Position numbers and translations under genes: made by a program
The notes under the pieces: generated by a model
What the model was told of the DNA's origin: nothing
Seen by the model: only the letters and a program-made list of their open reading frames with translations
Databases searched by the model: none
Shown: positions 59,903-64,000 of the stretch, one piece after another
Numbering within the stretch: the first letter of the stretch is position 1
Layout: every line of letters starts with the position of its first letter
Origin: SKPS01 sp964469215
Lineage (GTDB): Bacteria; Bacteroidota; Bacteroidia; Bacteroidales; SKPS01
DNA: 64,000 nucleotides
Direction: 5' to 3'
Assembly: GCA_964469215.1 (NCBI GenBank)
Contig: CAYXYB010000012.1
Location: 28,901 to 92,900 of the forward strand

Positions 59903-61249
59903 CTATCCGAAAATTCCTCCGAAGATCATACCGCTGATGGCAGCCATCACAACGACGAGTGAAATATAGACAATTGTTTTCTGTGTACCCAACACACCTC
60001 TTATCACCAGCATATTTGGCAGGGAAAGAGACGGACCTGCAAGTAGAAGAGCGAGTGCAGGCCCTTTACCCATTCCACTGGCAATAAGCCCCTGAATGAT
60101 AGGAACTTCTGTTAGGGTGGCGAAATACATGAAGGCACCAACTATTGAGGCAAAGAAGTTTGAAAATACGGAATTACCACCAACAAGCATCTGAATCCAT
60201 TCATTGGGTATGATACCCGGAATGGATGTGTCGTCATGGGTTGACCCGAGCAAAAAACCTGCTATAATAACACCAACAGCGAGAAGGGGGATTATCTGTT
60301 TGGCAAAATCCCAGCTTGAAATTGTCCACTCCCTGTTTTCATCATCTTTTCTATCGAACAGTGTGATGATACTCAGTGAAGCAATTCCAACGATCATTGG
60401 TACCAGAGGGCTCATCTTTGGATTTGAGATGAAATAAGTTGCAAGAAAAGCCGAGGCGATTGTCACCAGAGCAGCACCAACAACCCAAAGCCATCTTATC
60501 TTCAGGATGAATATCATTGAATATACAAGCAAAAGGGAGAAGAACCCAGTGATATACCATTTATAAGTGAAAATATAATACCACCCGCTTGATGTATCAT
60601 TTGCAGAGGGGCTCCCCCAGTTGGCAAATACCAATATCAGTACAAGGGTAAAGAAGTGGAATGAAGTCTGCCACATCGGGCGCTTCTCCGGCATAACGGA
60701 TATATTCATCTGATCTTCCCGCTTTTGCCGTTCCTCCTTCCGGTAGATCAGCGACATCAAAACCCCGATAATGATGCTGAACAATACTGCACCAACAACT
60801 CTTGCAACACCCATCTCAAATCCCAGGATTCTTGCAGTAAGGATTATTGCAAGAATGTTAATAGCCGGGCCGGAATAGAGAAAAGTGATTGCCGGACCAA
60901 GACCTGCGCCACGCTTGTGAATGCTGGAGAAGAGGGGCAAGATGGTACATGAGCAAACGGCAAGAATGGTTCCTGAAATTGAGGCAACAGAATATGCCAG
61001 CCATTTTTTTGCATTTGCCCCAAAATATTTAAGCACAGAGCCCTGGCTGATAAATACTGCAATTACTCCTGCAATAAAAAAGGCGGGCAGCAAGCACAGG
61101 ATAACATGTTCACGGGCATACCACTTTGCCAGATCTAATGTGGCTGCTATTGCAGTATTAAACCTGACACTTTCAATTGGCAGGAAGAAAACGAGAGTAA
61201 AAACAGCAGATATCCAGAAGAGTATCTTTAATTCCTTGTTTCGTTCCAC
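59903..61249 (-). CDS. ArsP/DUF318 (YraQ) family permease
   Basis: 448 residues, about ten membrane segments in two homologous halves. First half: YFGANAKKWLAYSVAS, AVCSCTILPLFSSIHKRGAG and FLYSGPAIN; second half: VPIIQGLIASGMGKGPALAL then LLAGPSLSLPNM. The CSC motif and the paired GP(A/S) loops mark PF03773 (ArsP_1), whose ArsP members export trivalent organoarsenicals such as methylarsenite and reduced roxarsone. The start is GTG at 61249, inside the end of the ACR3 gene (22-bp overlap), so the two are coupled. Other metals are possible substrates. Confidence 0.82.
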   Translation of the reverse strand: MERNKELKILFWISAVFTLVFFLPIESVRFNTAIAATLDLAKWYAREHVILCLLPAFFIAGVIAVFISQGSVLKYFGANAKKWLAYSVASISGTILAVCSCTILPLFSSIHKRGAGLGPAITFLYSGPAINILAIILTARILGFEMGVARVVGAVLFSIIIGVLMSLIYRKEERQKREDQMNISVMPEKRPMWQTSFHFFTLVLILVFANWGSPSANDTSSGWYYIFTYKWYITGFFSLLLVYSMIFILKIRWLWVVGAALVTIASAFLATYFISNPKMSPLVPMIVGIASLSIITLFDRKDDENREWTISSWDFAKQIIPLLAVGVIIAGFLLGSTHDDTSIPGIIPNEWIQMLVGGNSVFSNFFASIVGAFMYFATLTEVPIIQGLIASGMGKGPALALLLAGPSLSLPNMLVIRGVLGTQKTIVYISLVVVMAAISGMIFGGIFG

Positions 61250-62298
61250 TTTGTTGATTGTTTAAAACGGTGTTGGGTATTGTTTGCGATTTTCACAAGT
61301 GTAAGCATCAGAGGCACCTCTACCAGCACACCTACAACTGTAACCAGGGTTGCTCCGGAATCGAGGCCAAAGAGTACTATTGCCACTGCCACGGCAAGTT
61401 CGAAGAAGTTACTCGCTCCTATTAGTGCGGCAGGTGCGGCGATGTCGTGCGTGAGTTTCCATTTTCTTGCCCACAGGTAAGCAATATAAAAGATCAGGAA
61501 GGTCTGGATAGTAAGTGGTACAGCTATAAGTGCAATGTTGAAAGGGTTTGTGAGTATCTTTTCACCCTGGAATGAGAATATAATTATAAGTGTGAGGAGT
61601 AGGCCGATGATAGTAGTGCTGGTGAATTTTTTGAGAAAGACAGTAAGAAACCATTCCAGACCTTTTCTTTTGATCAGATAATGCCGGGTAATTGCTGCCA
61701 GCCCTAGAGGTATTACCACGAATAACACAACGGAGAGAACCAGGGTGTCCCATGGTATAGTTATTCCGCTGATTCCAAGCAGCAGGGTGACAATGGGTAT
61801 AAACGCTACAATCAGTATAAGGTCGTTTACTGCTACCTGCACCAGGGTGTATGCAGGGTTACCTCTTGTAAGATGACTCCACACGAAAACCATTGCAGTG
61901 CATGGTGCAGCTCCAAGAAGTACAGCTCCTGCCAGGTACTCCTTTGCCAGATCAGGAGTTATAAAAACAGAAAAAATGACATAAAAGAATACCCATGCAA
62001 TACCAAACATAGTGAAGGGTTTGATAAGCCAGTTTACAGCACAGGTGATGGTAAGCCCTTTAGGCATCTTCACTGCGTTAACAACGCTAGCGAAATCTAT
62101 TTTCAGCATCATCGGGTAAATCATAATCCAGATAAGAACTGCGATTGGAAGCGATACATTGGCATACGTAAACTTATCAAGCGTGGCAGGAATGCCCGGC
62201 AACCACTGCCCAACAGCAATCCCTGCAAGAATACAGCCCGCCACCCATAAGGTAAGGTAACGCTCAAAAAATGAAATACCTTTATCTTGTTTCTTCAT
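61228..62298 (-). CDS. acr3: ACR3 family arsenite efflux transporter
   Basis: 356 residues, ten membrane segments. Family signatures: LLGAAPCTAMVFVWSHLTRG near residue 128, with the conserved Cys that binds As(III), and ALIGASNFFELAVAVAIVLF near 292. It uses the proton motive force to expel arsenite. It lies in a minus-strand arsenical operon, between the ArsG-like and ArsP-like permeases. A matching reductase, arsC, is not in this operon but at 10580. Confidence 0.92.
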   Translation of the reverse strand: MKKQDKGISFFERYLTLWVAGCILAGIAVGQWLPGIPATLDKFTYANVSLPIAVLIWIMIYPMMLKIDFASVVNAVKMPKGLTITCAVNWLIKPFTMFGIAWVFFYVIFSVFITPDLAKEYLAGAVLLGAAPCTAMVFVWSHLTRGNPAYTLVQVAVNDLILIVAFIPIVTLLLGISGITIPWDTLVLSVVLFVVIPLGLAAITRHYLIKRKGLEWFLTVFLKKFTSTTIIGLLLTLIIIFSFQGEKILTNPFNIALIAVPLTIQTFLIFYIAYLWARKWKLTHDIAAPAALIGASNFFELAVAVAIVLFGLDSGATLVTVVGVLVEVPLMLTLVKIANNTQHRFKQSTKWNETRN

Positions 62299-62299
62299 G

Positions 62300-62351
62300 T
62301 CACTTTCACACTTTCATTCTTTCATATTTTCACACCTTCACATTTTCACAC
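62300..62351. repeat. Low-complexity repeat between ArsG-like and acr3 genes
   Basis: Four to five degenerate TTTCACACTTTCAT-type units on the plus strand. They run into the last two codons of the ArsG-like gene, so the repeat supplies its stop codon. Confidence 0.7.
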
Positions 62352-63059
62352 TAAAACAACCCAACAATAATACAATCCAACAATAATAAACAGTACCGAG
62401 ACAATTCTCCTGAACCAGAACTCAAACGTCTTTATGCTTTGATACACTTTACCAATGCTGGAGACGCTGTATGCCAATATCCACGCAATTATTACAACAG
62501 GGAGACCGGTGGCAATTGCAAAAACCAGGGGAAGAAAATAACCAGAAGAGGCAGTGGTTGCAACAGGGATCAGTCCTCCGAAATAGAGCACCCCACTGTA
62601 GGGGCAGAAGGCCAGGGCGAAAACGATCCCCAGGAACAGTGATCCCCAGAGGCTGCCATTACCGGCTTTCTCCTCAGCCTTTGCAGACATTCTGCCGCCA
62701 ATGTTGAAATTAACCTTAATCAACCCAAGCATAAACACTCCGATCAGAATAAGAAGAGGGCCGATAAACATCTCACCGTAAGTTCCTATGACCTTTTGAA
62801 TTTTATATATGCTGGCTCCCTGTTTCAGAATGATTATCAATATTATACCAAGAAGAGAATAACTTATTGCCCTGCCAAGGGTGTACAACAATCCGTTCAG
62901 AAATATTCTTTTGCGGCTTTGAAGATCTTTACTTATATAACCGATAGCCGAAATATTGGTGGCAAGCGGACAGGGGCTTATAGCAGTCATCAGCCCCAGT
63001 ACAAAAGCTGTAAGTATAGGAAACTTTGCGCTATCAGCAAGGCTCTGAAGGAATTCCAT
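62346..63059 (-). CDS. ArsG-like permease (DsbD/CcdA-type six-span protein)
   Basis: 237 residues with six membrane segments. FVLGLMTAISPCPLATNISA near residue 19 and FLGIVFALAFCPYSGVLYFG near 142 are the two symmetric Cys-Pro motifs of the DsbD/CcdA superfamily, with the variant ending used by the ArsG group. ArsG, with ArsE and ArsF, was described in Shewanella as the exporter for reduced nitrophenyl arsenicals; assignment here rests on motif and on the ArsF-like neighbour. A general thiol-relay CcdA role is the alternative. The start lies 3 bp after the upstream stop. Confidence 0.7.
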   Translation of the reverse strand: MEFLQSLADSAKFPILTAFVLGLMTAISPCPLATNISAIGYISKDLQSRKRIFLNGLLYTLGRAISYSLLGIILIIILKQGASIYKIQKVIGTYGEMFIGPLLILIGVFMLGLIKVNFNIGGRMSAKAEEKAGNGSLWGSLFLGIVFALAFCPYSGVLYFGGLIPVATTASSGYFLPLVFAIATGLPVVIIAWILAYSVSSIGKVYQSIKTFEFWFRRIVSVLFIIVGLYYCWVVLV

Positions 63060-63062
63060 TAT

Positions 63063-63455
63063 CTATTTCAAACCCTCTTTGATCTTTGCTACCAGATCCT
63101 TCTCAAACTGATCCTTGTCACCGCTGCGCTGATACCTCCTTACCATGTCAGATAGGTCTGTAACCTTCTCCTTCTTTCTCTTTTTAACAACCAGCACAAC
63201 GGTCTGACTCTTTGCATTATGCTTCTCGACCATCTCTTTGTTTGCAGCATCGGCAAGCTTTAACTCAACAAAGGTTACTTTGTCGTTATTGAAATTCTTG
63301 GTTATTACATCCTGAATATCCTTCTCAAGTGCCGCACATGCCTTCGCCTGACAACAAGCCAGATTGGCCTTGAAATATAGCACCTTAGCAGTTTGTGACA
63401 TTGCACCAACAGTTATTAAAATAACCATTGCTAATGACAGAATAATTCTCTTCAT
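63063..63455 (-). CDS. Small secreted thioredoxin-like protein with CC-x4-C, in the ArsE position
   Basis: 130 residues. Signal peptide ending GAMSQ near residue 21. The mature strand KVLYFKANLACCQAKACAAL carries three cysteines in the position of a thioredoxin active site, followed by VTFVELKLADAANKEMVEKH, so the fold fits a shortened thioredoxin. The C-terminus is highly basic (VVKKRKKEKV). It lies between an ArsF-like lipoprotein (12 bp) and the ArsG-like permease (3 bp). By position it could be the ArsE partner; sequence alone does not prove this. Confidence 0.6.
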   Translation of the reverse strand: MKRIILSLAMVILITVGAMSQTAKVLYFKANLACCQAKACAALEKDIQDVITKNFNNDKVTFVELKLADAANKEMVEKHNAKSQTVVLVVKKRKKEKVTDLSDMVRRYQRSGDKDQFEKDLVAKIKEGLK

Positions 63456-63467
63456 GTTTTTGTGATT

Positions 63468-63908
63468 TTAAAGATTTATGTATTCACGTGTTTTCTCAAT
63501 AATTGCTTCTCTGACAACCTCAGGGTTCTTCAACGCATTGGCAAAAGCTGCATCTGTGAGGTTGGTGTAATGGTCACCTGAAATTATTATCAGACTGCTC
63601 CATGCAACTTCATATTTGTCTGCCAGAGCTTCATTTTTCTTTAATGAAAAATCTATTTCAACAAATTCCACATCGGTGTTATCTCCAAAAACTTCCGCAA
63701 CAGTTTCGGAAGCTATCTTTTGTATGGTTAAACAGGTTTTGCACCTTTGTTTTCCATGAAAATAAACTACGTGTACCTTAGCATCCTCTGCATAGGGGCT
63801 GGAAATATTTGTAGTATCCTTATCTTCTGTACCCGTTTCCTGTCGTGGTGCATTATTACAAGCAGCAAGAACCATCGTCATAAAAATAATTAACACAAGG
63901 TTTTTCAT
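63468..63908 (-). CDS. ArsF-like lipoprotein (nitrophenyl-arsenical reduction)
   Basis: 146 residues. Lipoprotein signal with lipobox VLAAC near residues 12-16. Then a thioredoxin-like domain: HVVYFHGKQRCKTCLTIQKI near residues 47-66 with a CxxC, VEFVEIDFSLKKNEALADKY, and SSLIIISGDHY. This is the layout of the ArsF family, named for nitrophenyl compound reduction in the arsEFG system of Shewanella. It may reduce As-bound nitroaromatics, or only shuttle thiols or metalloid to the ArsG-like permease. The next gene upstream starts outside the window, 25 bp away. Confidence 0.68.
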   Translation of the reverse strand: MKNLVLIIFMTMVLAACNNAPRQETGTEDKDTTNISSPYAEDAKVHVVYFHGKQRCKTCLTIQKIASETVAEVFGDNTDVEFVEIDFSLKKNEALADKYEVAWSSLIIISGDHYTNLTDAAFANALKNPEVVREAIIEKTREYINL

Positions 63909-63933
63909 ATCTAGATTGTTTTTTCAGGTTTCC

Positions 63934-64000
63934 TTATTCCACATGATCGTCTCGACCGTCTTCACGCAGCTCAACCAGTACCGGATCATCCTCGAGGTCG
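63934..64000 (-). CDS. C-terminal end of a gene entering from beyond the window
   Basis: The last 21 codons of a minus-strand gene (ending DDPVLVELREDGRDDHVE, stop at 63934-63936). The tail is very acidic. It is only 25 bp from the ArsF-like start, so it probably belongs to the same operon. The family cannot be told; an ArsR-type regulator would be expected here, but nothing seen supports it. Confidence 0.5.
   Translation of the reverse strand, partial: DLEDDPVLVELREDGRDDHVE

Noticed and set aside
63934..64000. ArsR-type regulator at the window edge
   Set aside because: Position would fit, but the 21 visible residues show no ArsR feature, so no family is claimed.

Overview
The window looks like a chromosomal piece of an environmental member of the Bacteroidota (Bacteroidales/Marinilabiliales type). 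Evidence: at least six genes for large secreted proteins with C-terminal type 9 secretion (T9SS) sorting domains (types A and B); several promoters of the Bacteroidota form TAnnTTTG, two of them with a TTTG box 20 nt upstream; mostly no Shine-Dalgarno sequences; DUF4492 in front of cydAB; and ECF sigma/anti-sigma and lipoprotein types usual for the phylum. Cytochrome bd, hybrid cluster protein and a Crp/Fnr regulator suggest a microaerobe or anaerobe facing nitrosative stress.

Region 1 (1-11.0 kb) is the most unusual. A rhodanese-like gene was once followed directly by arsC (thioredoxin-type arsenate reductase/low-molecular-weight phosphatase). About 9.6 kb now lies between the rhodanese gene and the intact arsC: a ~4.2-kb module present twice in tandem. 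Each module holds a truncated arsC 5' end joined at a 6-nt microhomology to the tail of another gene, a small ORF broken by a run of ten G, a secreted protein A, a conserved 15-bp hairpin, and a secreted seven-repeat (probable seven-bladed beta-propeller) protein B. Module 1 carries a complete IS4-family element (1656-2891) with a 9-bp target duplication just before gene A; module 2 keeps the empty site. Flanks are almost identical between modules, while A differs only in one patch and B differs mainly in later repeats.

Region 2 (11-21 kb) is core metabolism and envelope: a TolB-like/outer-membrane-barrel protein, an M20 amidohydrolase, the kbl-acpS-S41-like operon, a small lipoprotein, a MauE-thioredoxin fusion, and the SDR-type threonine dehydrogenase. 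Tdh plus Kbl make the threonine-to-glycine route.

Region 3 (21-30 kb): a glycine-rich T9SS protein; a decayed TrpX-type ABC transporter behind a leader RNA with mutually exclusive hairpins; an intact polar amino acid ABC transporter in which the permease is fused to one whole and two half substrate-binding domains and the ATPase carries a C-terminal domain resembling an anti-sigma kinase fold; and tRNA-Arg(CCT).

Region 4 (30-44.7 kb): an SLC12/APC-type transporter, a HEFGH metalloprotein, a 2014-residue T9SS beta-helix protein, a lipoprotein, a DUF4159 protein, RsmE and a flavin amine oxidase. Region 5 (44.7-57.9 kb): cytochrome bd operon (DUF4492, cydA, cydB and an unlisted 43-residue membrane protein), HMA lipoprotein, thioredoxin protein, iron alcohol dehydrogenase, ferredoxin-hcp pair, two surface proteins and a Crp/Fnr regulator.

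Region 6 (58-64 kb): an ECF sigma/anti-sigma pair and a minus-strand operon for arsenical handling, read as an ArsF-like lipoprotein, a second small thioredoxin-like protein, an ArsG-like permease, ACR3 and an ArsP/DUF318 permease. The operon continues beyond the window end.
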